The notes: generated by a model not told the origin, from the letters alone. 64,000 bases of DNA from Sphingobacterium olei (GCF_005048855.1 NZ_SUME01000002.1:351047-415046), one strand, 5' to 3'; shown: positions 45,174 through 54,470, counted from the stretch's first letter. Numbers and translations: made by a program.

Positions 45174-45281
45174 TCATTGCGAGGAAGAATGACGACCACG
45201 AAGCAGCTCCGAAGGAAACCAATCTGCGCTTTTTAACATCCTCGTCATTGCCTATCTACGGTAGGTAATGACGAGGATGTT
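45174..45281. repeat. REP-like extragenic palindromic repeat
   Basis: The 165-base gap between two convergent genes holds two related palindromic units. Near 45174-45195, TCATTGCGAGGAAGAATGACGA is followed by CGAAGCAGCTCC and AATCTGCG. A long hairpin follows, 45235-45254 pairing with 45262-45281 (20 bp, one G.U). The core CTCGTCATTG/CGAGGATG is of the type found as dispersed extragenic repeats in Bacteroidota genomes. The hairpin also abuts a T run at 45286, so it may double as a terminator. Confidence 0.65.
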
Positions 45282-45296
45282 ATACTTTTTGCCCCC

Positions 45297-46085
45297 TTAT
45301 GCACCGATTTGCCGAAGTTGCAATATATCTTCCAAATAAAACATATCGGTTTCCTGATACCGTGTTGCAATGGAGAACTTGATATGATCACAATGTGGTA
45401 GAAAGATTTGTTCCACAAGTTCTACGGTATTATTTTGTTCTGAAAGATGTCCTAAAATAAGATGTTTCAGTCGAGAAGATCGATACTGTAAAAACAGTTC
45501 CAATGACGTTTTATTTGAAATATGTCCCCATCCACTACGGATGCGATTTTTAAGATAATAAGAATAACGTCCTCCCTCCAGCATTTCTTCATCGTAGTTA
45601 CTTTCTAATAATAACACGTCGGAATGTTGAATGACGTGCTTTACATTATCACAGCCGCGACCTAAATCCGTCATAATACTCACATTTGTCGATCCATCTG
45701 TGACGACGAAACTACAGGGTTCTTTTGCATCGTGAAACTTCGGGATTCCAAGCACGGAGATTTCACCGATGTTAATTCGTGCATTCGCAGCGATAATATG
45801 CACTAAATGAGCGGGCAGATGAAGCCGGGATCCCTGACATGTACCAGCGGTCCAATATACCGGAATCTGATATCGCTTGCAAAAAACCGAGAGACCTCGT
45901 ATATGGTCGGAATGTTCATGTGTAATAAAAACAGCTTTGATCCGTGATGGATCTATTCCCAAATTACCCATTCGCAATTCGATATGTTTGGTATTAATAC
46001 CGACATCAATCAACACAGCATCTTCTCCCTTTGCTACATAATAACAATTTCCATTACTTCCAGAAGCGATTGCACAATATTTCAT
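45297..46085 (-). CDS. MBL-fold metallo-hydrolase (WalJ/YycJ-like)
   Basis: From the ATG at 46085 the protein has 262 residues and the metallo-beta-lactamase metal site: T-H-E-H-S-D-H near 57, D-L-G-R-G near 148, and L-G-H-L-S near 220. The N-terminal A-S-G-S-N-G-N-C-Y-Y is the YycJ signature. Family members are putative 5'-3' nucleases linked to cell-wall/replication control in Firmicutes; in Bacteroidota the role is unproven. The four extra upstream residues from 46097 are not needed. Confidence 0.88.
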   Translation of the reverse strand: MKYCAIASGSNGNCYYVAKGEDAVLIDVGINTKHIELRMGNLGIDPSRIKAVFITHEHSDHIRGLSVFCKRYQIPVYWTAGTCQGSRLHLPAHLVHIIAANARINIGEISVLGIPKFHDAKEPCSFVVTDGSTNVSIMTDLGRGCDNVKHVIQHSDVLLLESNYDEEMLEGGRYSYYLKNRIRSGWGHISNKTSLELFLQYRSSRLKHLILGHLSEQNNTVELVEQIFLPHCDHIKFSIATRYQETDMFYLEDILQLRQIGA

Positions 46086-46148
46086 TTTTATACACAAACT
46101 TATATTAAATTGTCTTGTTAACTAACATTGTATTACTACAAACTGCCA

Positions 46149-47576
46149 CTAACATTCTGGCAAACTCAACGGAACCTTAATCGCTAGTCCACCATCAGCC
46201 GTTTCTTTGTACTTTACATTCATATCTTGCGCCGTATCCCACATGGTACTTACGACTGCATCCAAACTTACCTTTGCCTTGTCAGGATTGGATTGCAGAG
46301 CCAACTGAGCTGCAGTAATCGCTTTTATGGCTCCCATTGTGTTACGCTCAATGCAGGGAATCTGTACTAAACCACCGATAGGGTCGCAGGTTAAACCAAG
46401 ATGATGTTCCATAGCTATCTCCGCCGCCATCAATACTTGCCGTTGTGAACCACCCAAACATTCTGTCAGCGCACCTGCCGCCATGGCCGAAGAAACTCCA
46501 ATCTCTGCTTGACAGCCTCCCATCGCTGCAGAAATCGTAGCTCCCTTCTTGAAAATAGAACCTATCTCTGAAGCCGTCGCAATGAATTGTATAATCTTAT
46601 TCTCGTCATATGCATCATAAAATGTAATATAATATTGTAAGACAGCTGGGATTACACCGGCCGCTCCATTGGTTGGCGCGGTAACTACTCTTCCAAAAGA
46701 AGCATTCTCTTCATTCACCGCCAGGGCAAAACAACTAACGCAATCCAATATATAACCAAAATCTTTACCTCCTTCACGGATGGCTTTAATCCAGGTATCA
46801 TAGCTGTCGTAGGTTCTGTCTTTTGTAATCCGTTTACTCAATTTAGCTGCCCGACGTTCAACGTTCAAGCCTCCCGGCAAAATTCCCGAACTATGACATC
46901 CCTTATAAATACACTCTTTTATCGCATTGAAAATCTGCAAAACACCTGTTCTTGTATCTTCCTCTGGTCTCCATGCTAATTCGTTTTCGAGAACTAGCTC
47001 CGATATTTTCAATCCGGTCTTCATGCACCAAACCATGAGCTCCTGCGCTGTATCTATCGGAAAAGGTAAATCTATCTCCGATAACACGCCCTGAGAGTCA
47101 TTTTCTTGGATAACGAAGCCACCACCTATGGAATAATAGGTTTCCGAAATCGCTTTACCATCTTTCAAAAATGCCTGAAAGGTAAGCGCATTAGGATGAA
47201 ATGGTAGACTTTCGTGATATAAAAACAAGAGATGATCGACATAGAGAAAGCTTATTTGATGCTCACCAGCTAATAGCAGTGTCTTGCTGGACTTGATTTG
47301 CTCGATTTTAGGCATCACTTGAGACACATCAAAGGTAACCGGATCATCTCCACTAAGGCCAAGCAACACGGCTATGTCTGTACCGTGACCGACACCGGTT
47401 TTCGCCAAAGATCCGTAAAGCAAGACATTCACTTGTTCTACATTCTCTAACATGTTTTTGTCTTTCAAAACTTTTACAAATCGCTCTGCCGCCCGCCACG
47501 GTCCTAACGTATGTGAACTGGAAGGTCCAATACCGATTTTGAACATGTCAAATATGGAAATTTGTTCTTTAGCCAT
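46149..47576 (-). CDS. L-serine ammonia-lyase (iron-sulphur dependent)
   Basis: It deaminates L-serine to pyruvate and ammonia. The 475-residue single-chain enzyme has the beta-domain ([11 protein letters not shown] near residue 17) and the alpha-domain motifs [11 protein letters not shown] near 299, G-G-C-Q-A-E-I-G-V near 352 and [12 protein letters not shown] near 396. The cysteines of these motifs hold the 4Fe-4S cluster. It is transcribed alone from its own promoter. The RidA protein elsewhere in the window would clear the imine by-product of this chemistry. Confidence 0.95.
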   Translation of the reverse strand: MAKEQISIFDMFKIGIGPSSSHTLGPWRAAERFVKVLKDKNMLENVEQVNVLLYGSLAKTGVGHGTDIAVLLGLSGDDPVTFDVSQVMPKIEQIKSSKTLLLAGEHQISFLYVDHLLFLYHESLPFHPNALTFQAFLKDGKAISETYYSIGGGFVIQENDSQGVLSEIDLPFPIDTAQELMVWCMKTGLKISELVLENELAWRPEEDTRTGVLQIFNAIKECIYKGCHSSGILPGGLNVERRAAKLSKRITKDRTYDSYDTWIKAIREGGKDFGYILDCVSCFALAVNEENASFGRVVTAPTNGAAGVIPAVLQYYITFYDAYDENKIIQFIATASEIGSIFKKGATISAAMGGCQAEIGVSSAMAAGALTECLGGSQRQVLMAAEIAMEHHLGLTCDPIGGLVQIPCIERNTMGAIKAITAAQLALQSNPDKAKVSLDAVVSTMWDTAQDMNVKYKETADGGLAIKVPLSLPEC

Positions 47577-47594
47577 TCTCGTATTTAAGTTTCA

Positions 47595-47602
47595 CAAACT
47601 TA
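47595..47602 (-). promoter_or_regulatory. -7 promoter box of the serine dehydratase gene
   Basis: TAAGTTTG on the minus strand lies 18 bases before the start codon. TTTG motifs are present upstream but at non-ideal spacing. The rest of the gap to 47760 shows no gene. Confidence 0.45.
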
Positions 47603-47760
47603 AAGAGAATAAACCAAACAAATAATTGTTCTTGAAAAAACCTTTATAATTTGCCGCAATACTCGCTATTATGAAAATTTATGCGAAAATTCTCGATGAC
47701 TATTGATGACAACGCATTCAAAAAAATAAAAGCACTATTGGGAAACATTGTATATATCAA

Positions 47761-47787
47761 AAAGGTCAGCTCGAGTCGCTGACCTTT
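47761..47787 (-). terminator. Hairpin downstream of the GH3 gene
   Basis: AAAGGTCAGC (47761-47770) pairs perfectly with GCTGACCTTT (47778-47787) about 25 bases beyond the GH3 stop. The outer A/T pairs give a T-rich tail on the minus strand. Confidence 0.6.
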
Positions 47788-47811
47788 GATCTATTGTTTA
47801 CAGAAATTCTT

Positions 47812-49515
47812 TTATAGACCTTTTCCGTATGAAAATTCCTTATTGACAGTTACAGGCAACTTACCGGTAGGTTTCAATTGCTTTAAAATAACTTTTAACG
47901 CTGCTCGCTGCATAAAACCTTCATTTTGATAAGCAAGCAAAATTGCACTACTTCGATCTATTTTTATAGCGTTTAGCGCATAAGGATTGGTAAACATAAC
48001 AGTAATCGTGCGTCTACCTGCTATTCTATCGACGAATTTTTTTACCGGTTCTTTGATAGGCAGTTCATTTCTAGGTCGCAACCGATCGTCATGAATTGCC
48101 ATCAAAATTTGTTTGTGACCTCTTATCTCTTTAATCAATTGTTGCAGTTGCTCTTCGGATTCTTCTCCTGTGATATAGTAATTGGTGACATTCGAAAGTT
48201 GGAGACCTAGTCCTCTCTCGAATTCTTGCGCAGACTTAATTCCTAAACTCACTACCGCAGTACTTTTTTTTGTGTCAAAAGACTGAATGCGTTTATTAGA
48301 TTTCAATAGTGTAACGGAAGCATCGGCCATACGTTGAATAAGCGATTTGGTAGAAGCTCTATTCAAGTCACTTACCAAACCATTTGTATTTATCGGTCGG
48401 TAATTGTTCAATCCTAACCAGTATTTTGAAGCAAGAACTTTTTTGACTCTCGCATCAATATCAGTCTGTCTAATGCGTCCGCTTTTAATTGCTTTTTCTA
48501 CTAAGTCGATAGCGCGTGCGCTATTTTCAGATATTTCCAACAAATCATGCCCGGCTTCGATAGCCATGACATCTGCTTCACCATTCGGAAAGAATTTCTT
48601 GACTCCTTTCATATCCATGGCATCTGTAACCGTAAGACCTTTAAAACCCAGTTCATTACGAAGAACATCCGTAACAACCTTTTTCGAAATGGACGAGGGA
48701 ATATTAGGTGTGGCATCCATAGCAGGAATATGCATATGCGCAACCATGACAGCTGGAGCCCCACTCTGTATTAATTGGCGGAACGGGAACATTTCTAAAG
48801 TATCCAAACGTGTTTTAGAAAAATTCAACTGGGGAAGGTCATAGTGCGAATCGACATCTGTGTCTCCATGCCCGGGAAAGTGTTTAATCGACGCAATAAT
48901 ACCACCATCAACCATACCGTCCATATATGCCTTTGCTTTACGCGCCACATTTTGCTTGTTATCGCCGAAGGAACGGAACCCGATGACTGGATTGTTCGGA
49001 TTATTATTGATATCCACTACAGGTGCAAAATTAAAATGCATTCCGATTCGTAAGAAGTCTTTAGCCACCTCGCGGCCCATTTCATATAGAAGATTATCAT
49101 TCTGCATCGCACCCAATGTCATCTGATATGGAAACGAAAGTGTAGAATCTGGTAAACGCATACCTATCCCCCATTCACCATCAAAAGTAATCAGCAAAGG
49201 AACCTTCGTAAGTTTTTGATACGTATTATACATGTTAGCGTGACGTACAGGTCCTCCTTGAAATACAACTAGCCCTCCGAGCTGTTCTTTTTCAACTATC
49301 TGTGCTACAGAATCAATATACTTCTGCCCTAGGTTGGTATGCGCTCTTACTAAAAACATTTGTGCAATCCGTTCTTTAGGCGTTAATACATTGAAAACAG
49401 AATCTACCCAGTGATGCTGCTTATTGATAAACGGAACAAAATCAGGCCTCTTCTGTGCTTTTACGTTAACCATAAATAGCAACGCCAACACGTGAGTTAA
49501 AATTATTTTAAACAT
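47812..49515 (-). CDS. Glycoside hydrolase family 3, beta-N-acetylhexosaminidase-like
   Basis: The 567-residue exported protein has a signal peptide (F-K-I-I-L-T-H-V-L-A-L-L-F-M-V-N-V-K-A-Q). It also has the NagZ-type GH3 barrel with K-H-F-P-G-H-G-D-T near residue 210, D-S-H-Y-D near 221 (the His of the Asp-His dyad) and the nucleophile region V-T-D-A-M-D-M-K-G near 297. A C-terminal alpha/beta sandwich follows. Many Bacteroidota homologues carry an additional beta-lactamase-like domain; this one ends without it. It probably cleaves GlcNAc-MurNAc fragments in the periplasm. Confidence 0.9.
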   Translation of the reverse strand: MFKIILTHVLALLFMVNVKAQKRPDFVPFINKQHHWVDSVFNVLTPKERIAQMFLVRAHTNLGQKYIDSVAQIVEKEQLGGLVVFQGGPVRHANMYNTYQKLTKVPLLITFDGEWGIGMRLPDSTLSFPYQMTLGAMQNDNLLYEMGREVAKDFLRIGMHFNFAPVVDINNNPNNPVIGFRSFGDNKQNVARKAKAYMDGMVDGGIIASIKHFPGHGDTDVDSHYDLPQLNFSKTRLDTLEMFPFRQLIQSGAPAVMVAHMHIPAMDATPNIPSSISKKVVTDVLRNELGFKGLTVTDAMDMKGVKKFFPNGEADVMAIEAGHDLLEISENSARAIDLVEKAIKSGRIRQTDIDARVKKVLASKYWLGLNNYRPINTNGLVSDLNRASTKSLIQRMADASVTLLKSNKRIQSFDTKKSTAVVSLGIKSAQEFERGLGLQLSNVTNYYITGEESEEQLQQLIKEIRGHKQILMAIHDDRLRPRNELPIKEPVKKFVDRIAGRRTITVMFTNPYALNAIKIDRSSAILLAYQNEGFMQRAALKVILKQLKPTGKLPVTVNKEFSYGKGL

Positions 49516-49559
49516 ATAGTCAATAGTTTACGATACGAAGAAACGCATTATAATTGTAT

Positions 49560-49630
49560 TTATAAAGTTTTGTGCGTTATTTTTTGCAAAAAAGCATAAA
49601 GATGCAAAGCCGTCAAAGGTGGTCGCAAAG
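49560..49630 (+). repeat. Degenerate GCAAAG-rich repeat tract
   Basis: Between the GH3 and TetR genes the plus strand has repeated GCAAAG/GTCAAAG/ATCAAAG units spaced about 9-12 bases. This resembles the ACGCAAAG-type extragenic repeats of Bacteroidota. The function is not visible; the tract lies upstream of the GH3 start and reaches the 3' end of the TetR gene. Confidence 0.4.
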
Positions 49631-49633
49631 TCA

Positions 49634-50176
49634 TCAAAGGAGATTGTATCTTTTTTCCAATAACCTAGCAATATCTACAGAATTATCGATTTCGCCGCAG
49701 GCTTCTTTTTTCCAAAGCATATCAATAATCAACAATAAATATTGCGTTTCCAATTCCGGATTCTCGTAGCCCAATTCCACAAAAGCGCGGTGAATAATGG
49801 GTTGAACAGGCTTCATAAACTGTTCGTGCTGCTGCCTAGAAAATGGAATGTGCGATAGTCGTTCCTGGAGTTTCCAAAATAGCGGTTCTTCGGCAACCAG
49901 TTTACTCGGCAAAAAAATCATATTTTTCAAAAAATCTTTTGCACTTTTATAAGTCATCATACCTTTGTGGTATTGTAATACGCGTCGATACCCCGATTTG
50001 ATCAAGTGAGCCAAAAGCGCATCTTTATTACCAAAGTGCTTAAAGATCAGCGCTTCAGAAACACCGGCTGCCGCAGAAATCTCTTTTGTCGACGTATCTG
50101 CATAGCCCTTCTCCGCAAATAGACCTAACGCCTTCACCATAATCTTTTCTTTACGACTCAACATCGATTCCTTCAT
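49634..50176 (-). CDS. TetR/AcrR family transcriptional regulator
   Basis: The 180-residue protein has a standard TetR helix-turn-helix at residues 12-55 (A-L-G-L-F-A-E-K-G-Y-A-D-T-S-T-K-E-I-S-A-A-A-G-V-S-E-A-L-I-F-K-H-F-G-N-K in outline). It has a helical ligand-binding/dimerisation domain after that. The effector and targets are not known; the divergently transcribed outer-membrane protein gene 185 bases away is a possible target. The final C-terminal residues are ordinary and the length is normal. Confidence 0.88.
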   Translation of the reverse strand: MKESMLSRKEKIMVKALGLFAEKGYADTSTKEISAAAGVSEALIFKHFGNKDALLAHLIKSGYRRVLQYHKGMMTYKSAKDFLKNMIFLPSKLVAEEPLFWKLQERLSHIPFSRQQHEQFMKPVQPIIHRAFVELGYENPELETQYLLLIIDMLWKKEACGEIDNSVDIARLLEKRYNLL

Positions 50177-50199
50177 TTTATAAAATACGCTTATTCTTA

Positions 50200-50230
50200 C
50201 AAACTTAGATAACTTACCCTTTTTTCACAA
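50200..50230 (-). promoter_or_regulatory. Promoter of the TetR gene (recurrent promoter)
   Basis: TTG (50230-50228), 20 bases, then TAAGTTTG (50207-50200) on the minus strand, with TTGTGAAAAAA and GTTATCTAAG matching the glnS promoter almost exactly. It ends 24 bases before the start codon. Confidence 0.65.
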
Positions 50231-50361
50231 CAAAAACTATCGATCCAATCCAAAGATGAGATAATACTGATGGTATCAAAGCCAGGAATTGTATCATTTT
50301 CATGATAATGAAGCTACCTAACAAAGATTTAGCTATAATTACATTCACAAATTACTAACCT

Positions 50362-53151
50362 GTGAATACTGTTAAACTAAAAAGGTTGATTTTTGTGCTG
50401 TTTTTATTTTGCGCTGTGACTGCTTCGGCACAGCAAAATATTTCTGGCAATATTATCGACAAGACAACATCTGTACCACTTGAAGGCGTAACAATACGTG
50501 TCATCAATACACAAGACTCGTCTACAATATCTGCTACTACGAATAGAAGTGGTGTTTTTACGATAACAAACGTAAAAAAAGGCAATTATCTTGTAGAAAG
50601 TAATTTTATAGGCTTTAAAACCGAGAGAAGAGCAGCAATAGTCGATACCAAACCTCAACATCTATTGTTCCGACTAGAACCGGCGGAGATTGAGATAGAA
50701 GAAGTAGAGATCACTGTCCCGCAGGCAGTAGTGCTCAAGGGAGACACTATGGAATTCGACGCCAGGAACTATGCCACGCGTGAGTTTGCGGATGCAGACG
50801 AGCTGGTAGCTCAAATCCCCGGTGTACAGATGGATGAAGACGGTAATGTCACCGCTCATGGGGAACAAGTGACCAAAATAATAGTAGACGGAAAAGAATT
50901 TTTTTCTACGGATCCCAGGATAGCGTTAAAAACCCTTCCCGCGGAAATCATTGCCAAGATTCAGATCATAGATGAAAAATCAGAACAGGCACGGTTTTCC
51001 GGTTTTGATGATGGTAGCAGAAGTAAAGTTATCAATATTGTCACTAAACCCGATCGACGTCATGGATACTTTGGAAAAGCAAACGGAGGAAAAGGTGATG
51101 GAGATAAATTTGGTTTTTCAACGAACATCAATAGCTTCGACGGCGATAAAAAAATCGCCATAAATATGATGGCTAACAACATCAATGAGACCAACTTTTC
51201 AGAACAAGGCCGCGGAGGCGGACGTAGGGGAAATAACAACACCGAAAGGGGACTATCAGATACCTACGCAGGAGCAATTAATTTTAATAACGTATATTTC
51301 GATAAGAAATTGGATATAAGTGCTGATTATAAAGTTGAATCCGTAACAACAGAAACCAATACATTTTCAAACATAGAATATCTATCCGACTCACGCGCCA
51401 ATCAATTCAGGGAGCAAAATCAACATTCAGATCAAAGAAATACAGAACACAGGGCCAATTCCAGAATTCGCTGGGAAATCGATTCCGCAAACCGCATTGA
51501 CTTTTCACCTAACCTCTCTTTTACGAAAACGAATCGTATCAATGATTCTTATAGTCTTACGACGCGGGATAAAGAAGATTTGATCAATCAGTCTGACCGC
51601 TTTGGTGACAATGAAAATAGCAATTTTTCTGTCGGGGCTAATCTTACCTTTATGCACCGGTTCAAAAAAAACGGAAGATCCATTTCTTTAAACCTAAATG
51701 GAAATGCAAATATGAATGATGCAGCGGGGCTAAATCTTGCAACCACGGAATATTACAAGGATGCACTATTGAGTCGTATCGATACCAATAACAATAAAAG
51801 CGTCACCAATGGATATGGCTCGGGATTTAACAACAGAATATCCTATACCGAAAACATTTCCGTGCGGAGCCGCCTTCAATTAAACTACAATTTTAGAAAT
51901 ACGTCGAATTACTCGGATAGGGAAACATTCGAATTCCTAGCGGAAACAGGACAATTAGGTGAATTACGTGATAGACTGTCAAACGAATTTAGAAACGACT
52001 TCCAATATCATAGTGCAGGGTTGTCCTACTCTTACAATAAAAAGGACTCCTTACGTATCCAAGCAGGTCTTAATTACCAGCACGGAATACGAATAAATGA
52101 ACGAACCGTTCCCATTAATTTACAGACGGAAGCAAATTTTGGAAGTTTTCTGCCGGAATTCACAGCGGTTTACAATTTCAGCAAGGCAAAAAGTCTAGAA
52201 TTCAACTACAATACAGCTACTAATACACCATCTATCAATCAGCTGCAGGATTTTGTAAATAATCAAAACGAGCTACGGATTACGAATGGTAATCCAAATT
52301 TAGAACAGGAGTACAACCATAGGTTACGTTTACAGTACAGGGATATAAATAGGGAATCGGGGCGGAGTCTGACAACTAATGTTGAATTGAATTACACCAA
52401 CAATAAAATTATAGAATCCAGATTGATGACAGATAGCATGATCGTTCTTTTTCCAGGACAAGGGCTGGAGGATGACATTATATTAGAAGCTGGTGGACAG
52501 TATACCGTTCCCGAAAATGTAGACGGTGCATACACATTACGTCTACGCAACAGCTATGGTCTACCAATAAAGAAACTCAAGCTTAATCTTAACCTCAGTA
52601 CTAATTTATTCTACAACAACGACTACGCCATTATAAATGACGAGCTTCTCAACAGTACCAGATATGGATTTGGTCAGGAAATCGGATTTAATACAAACTT
52701 CAGCAAGTTATACATCTTTCGTTTAAATTACAATATTAATGCCACTTATAACAACAATCCGATGACGGAAAGAGGTACGTATAATGTATATGTACATCGG
52801 GTGAATGGAAGCGGGACGGTCGAATTATTCAAAAAATGGGTCGTCGCATCAAACCTAATGTATCTGTACAATAGTGGCATTTTAGGTTCCGAAGGGATAG
52901 TCACCAATATCTGGAATGCTTCTTTGGGTTACAAATTATTTAAAAAACAGAATGGCGAACTGGCGATCAAAGGTTTTGATTTGCTGAATAATGCGCAAAA
53001 CATAAACCGTAATGTAAGCACCGCTTCTATTTCCGACGTTACGTCGAATACCCTGAATAGGTATTTCTTATTGTCATTTACGTATAACCTGAGAAATTTT
53101 GGCGGCGGAAGAGGTGGTGGACGAAATGAGGGGGGAAACACAAATTTTTAA
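50362..53151 (+). CDS. Outer-membrane beta-barrel protein with carboxypeptidase-regulatory-like N-terminal domain
   Basis: The 929-residue protein starts at a GTG (N-T-V-K-L-K-R-L-I-F) and has a signal peptide ending A-S-A-Q-Q. A CarboxypepD-regulatory-like domain follows (I-S-G-N-I-I-D-K-T-T-S-V-P-L-E-G-V-T-I-R at about 28-47), then a plug-like region (V-L-K-G-D-T-M-E-F-D-A near 125, I-P-G-V-Q-M-D-E-D-G near 153). A barrel with no further known domain completes it. This matches the OMP_b-brl family of TonB-receptor-like proteins that lack a SusD partner. The tail is Gly/Arg/Asn-rich (G-G-G-R-G-G-G-R-N-E-G-G). The role is unknown. Confidence 0.85.
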   Translation: MNTVKLKRLIFVLFLFCAVTASAQQNISGNIIDKTTSVPLEGVTIRVINTQDSSTISATTNRSGVFTITNVKKGNYLVESNFIGFKTERRAAIVDTKPQHLLFRLEPAEIEIEEVEITVPQAVVLKGDTMEFDARNYATREFADADELVAQIPGVQMDEDGNVTAHGEQVTKIIVDGKEFFSTDPRIALKTLPAEIIAKIQIIDEKSEQARFSGFDDGSRSKVINIVTKPDRRHGYFGKANGGKGDGDKFGFSTNINSFDGDKKIAINMMANNINETNFSEQGRGGGRRGNNNTERGLSDTYAGAINFNNVYFDKKLDISADYKVESVTTETNTFSNIEYLSDSRANQFREQNQHSDQRNTEHRANSRIRWEIDSANRIDFSPNLSFTKTNRINDSYSLTTRDKEDLINQSDRFGDNENSNFSVGANLTFMHRFKKNGRSISLNLNGNANMNDAAGLNLATTEYYKDALLSRIDTNNNKSVTNGYGSGFNNRISYTENISVRSRLQLNYNFRNTSNYSDRETFEFLAETGQLGELRDRLSNEFRNDFQYHSAGLSYSYNKKDSLRIQAGLNYQHGIRINERTVPINLQTEANFGSFLPEFTAVYNFSKAKSLEFNYNTATNTPSINQLQDFVNNQNELRITNGNPNLEQEYNHRLRLQYRDINRESGRSLTTNVELNYTNNKIIESRLMTDSMIVLFPGQGLEDDIILEAGGQYTVPENVDGAYTLRLRNSYGLPIKKLKLNLNLSTNLFYNNDYAIINDELLNSTRYGFGQEIGFNTNFSKLYIFRLNYNINATYNNNPMTERGTYNVYVHRVNGSGTVELFKKWVVASNLMYLYNSGILGSEGIVTNIWNASLGYKLFKKQNGELAIKGFDLLNNAQNINRNVSTASISDVTSNTLNRYFLLSFTYNLRNFGGGRGGGRNEGGNTNF

Positions 53152-53159
53152 TAGGCTAG

Positions 53160-53750
53160 CTAAAGGAGCATCCCTCCTTTTTGGACAAATTGTTCTTTCT
53201 TGTTCATAAACTCGCCCCTATCAATTGCCTTAGTCGCCCGTGAAATAATGGCTGTTCTGTACCCTAGTTCCAACGCATCCATTGCCGTAAAAAAGACACA
53301 GAAATCTGCGGCCAGTCCACAGACGTGAACTTCGATAACACCGCGAGACCGTAAGTAGCCGTGTAGACCTGTAGCCTTTCGTTTCCCATTATCAAAAAAG
53401 CCACTATAACTGTCAATCTGCTTCTCCATTCCTTTGCGAAAGATCGTCTCAATCCGATGCTGATCCAGCGTTTCGGCAAGTTCTGCTCCCAACGTACCCT
53501 GCATACAATGGTTTGGCCAAAGAGTCTGTGCGACACCATCCAGGTCAATCACATCAAATAGGTTATGCTCCGGATGTTGCAAAGCAAAACTTTGATGATC
53601 ACTCGGATGCCAGTCTTGTGTGGCCACCACCAAATCATATTCCCGTTGCAATTGATTAATAGCTGGAATAATCTCATCGCCTTTGCTGACTTCCAAAGCA
53701 CCTCCGGGTAAAAAATCATTTTGTATATCTACGATAATGAGTGATTTCAT
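53160..53750 (-). CDS. pncA: Nicotinamidase/pyrazinamidase
   Basis: PncA deamidates nicotinamide to nicotinate in NAD salvage. The 196-residue isochorismatase-fold protein has the catalytic Asp in I-V-D-I-Q-N-D-F near residue 8, and the metal site in D-W-H-P-S-D-H near 46-52. The catalytic Lys lies in F-R-K-G-M near 103 and the nucleophilic Cys in C-G-L-A-A-D-F-C-V near 145-150. It is convergent with the outer-membrane protein gene, whose terminator hairpin overlaps its 3' end. Confidence 0.94.
   Translation of the reverse strand: MKSLIIVDIQNDFLPGGALEVSKGDEIIPAINQLQREYDLVVATQDWHPSDHQSFALQHPEHNLFDVIDLDGVAQTLWPNHCMQGTLGAELAETLDQHRIETIFRKGMEKQIDSYSGFFDNGKRKATGLHGYLRSRGVIEVHVCGLAADFCVFFTAMDALELGYRTAIISRATKAIDRGEFMNKKEQFVQKGGMLL
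53162..53183 (+). terminator. Terminator of the outer-membrane protein gene, inside the pncA 3' end
   Basis: AAAGGAG (53162-53168) pairs with CTCCTTT (53174-53180) across a 5-base loop, followed by further T residues on the plus strand. It starts 11 bases after the stop codon at 53151. Confidence 0.6.
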
Positions 53751-53761
53751 CTGCTACGTTT

Positions 53762-53789
53762 TAATGTATGTTCATTAATGTATGTTCAT
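53762..53789. repeat. Perfect tandem duplication of a 14-base unit
   Basis: TAATGTATGTTCAT occurs twice in a row (53762-53775, 53776-53789) between pncA and the response-regulator gene, upstream of pncA. It could be a paired binding site for a regulator of pncA or a replication-slippage product. Confidence 0.7.
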
Positions 53790-53798
53790 TTTTTCCAA

Positions 53799-54470
53799 TT
53801 AACCAATATTTAACATATATCCTATCCCTCTTACATTTGTTATTTTAATTCGTTCATCTTTCGATAAATATTTTCGTATACGGCTAATAAAAACATCCAA
53901 GCTTCTGCCCGTAAAGTACGTATCATCATTCCAGTACGCTTTAATAATTTCTTCGCGCGGCACCACTGTATCTTTGTTTTCGAAAAGTCGTCTCAACAAT
54001 TCACATTCCCGAAAAGACAACTTTTCCTTTTCATCACCGTAGGACAGCAAATTTTTCGTTGTATCCAGCACATAATCCCCGATTATATACACTTGATGAA
54101 CACCAATTTTCCGTCGTTTTACCAAAGAATCTATACGTACAATCAGTTCCTCTATCTTAAAGGGCTTTCGAACATAATCGTTTGCGCCCAGCTTAAAGCC
54201 TTGTACAACATCCTCTGTTTGGGTCATGGCAGATAAAAAAAGAATCGGAATTTGAGGATCAAGCTTTCTAATCTCCGTCGCGACAGTGAAACCATCCATC
54301 AGCGGCATCATAATATCCAGAACTACGATATCCGGCTTTACTTTCTTAAAAGCTGACAGCGCCTCTTGGCCGTTCTCCCGGTGACGAACAGAGAATCCCT
54401 GATCTTCTAAACTATCCGTAACGATCATAGCAAGACTTTGTTCGTCTTCTACATACAAAACATCTATCAT
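53799..54470 (-). CDS. OmpR/PhoB-family response regulator
   Basis: The 223-residue protein has a receiver domain (acidic pocket E8-D9-E10, phospho-acceptor D52 in V-V-L-D-I-M-M-P, Lys in Y-V-R-K-P-F near 102). A C-terminal winged-helix domain follows (L-S-F-R-E-C-E-L-L-R near 150; R-S-L-D-V-F-I-S-R-I-R-K-Y-L near 188; I-T-N-V-R-G-I-G-Y near 208). It is the partner of the histidine kinase upstream, whose stop overlaps its start by 4 bases. The pair resembles RprY/RprX of Bacteroides in architecture; targets are not known. Confidence 0.93.
   Translation of the reverse strand: MIDVLYVEDEQSLAMIVTDSLEDQGFSVRHRENGQEALSAFKKVKPDIVVLDIMMPLMDGFTVATEIRKLDPQIPILFLSAMTQTEDVVQGFKLGANDYVRKPFKIEELIVRIDSLVKRRKIGVHQVYIIGDYVLDTTKNLLSYGDEKEKLSFRECELLRRLFENKDTVVPREEIIKAYWNDDTYFTGRSLDVFISRIRKYLSKDERIKITNVRGIGYMLNIG

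Noticed and set aside
47640..47760. Possible short gene in the gap between the serine dehydratase and GH3 genes
   Set aside because: The ATG at about 47671 gives only an 11-residue peptide with no conserved feature; nothing else is open.
48404..48844. 146-codon plus-strand frame opposite the GH3 gene
   Set aside because: Antisense to the NagZ-type catalytic region; no independent evidence.
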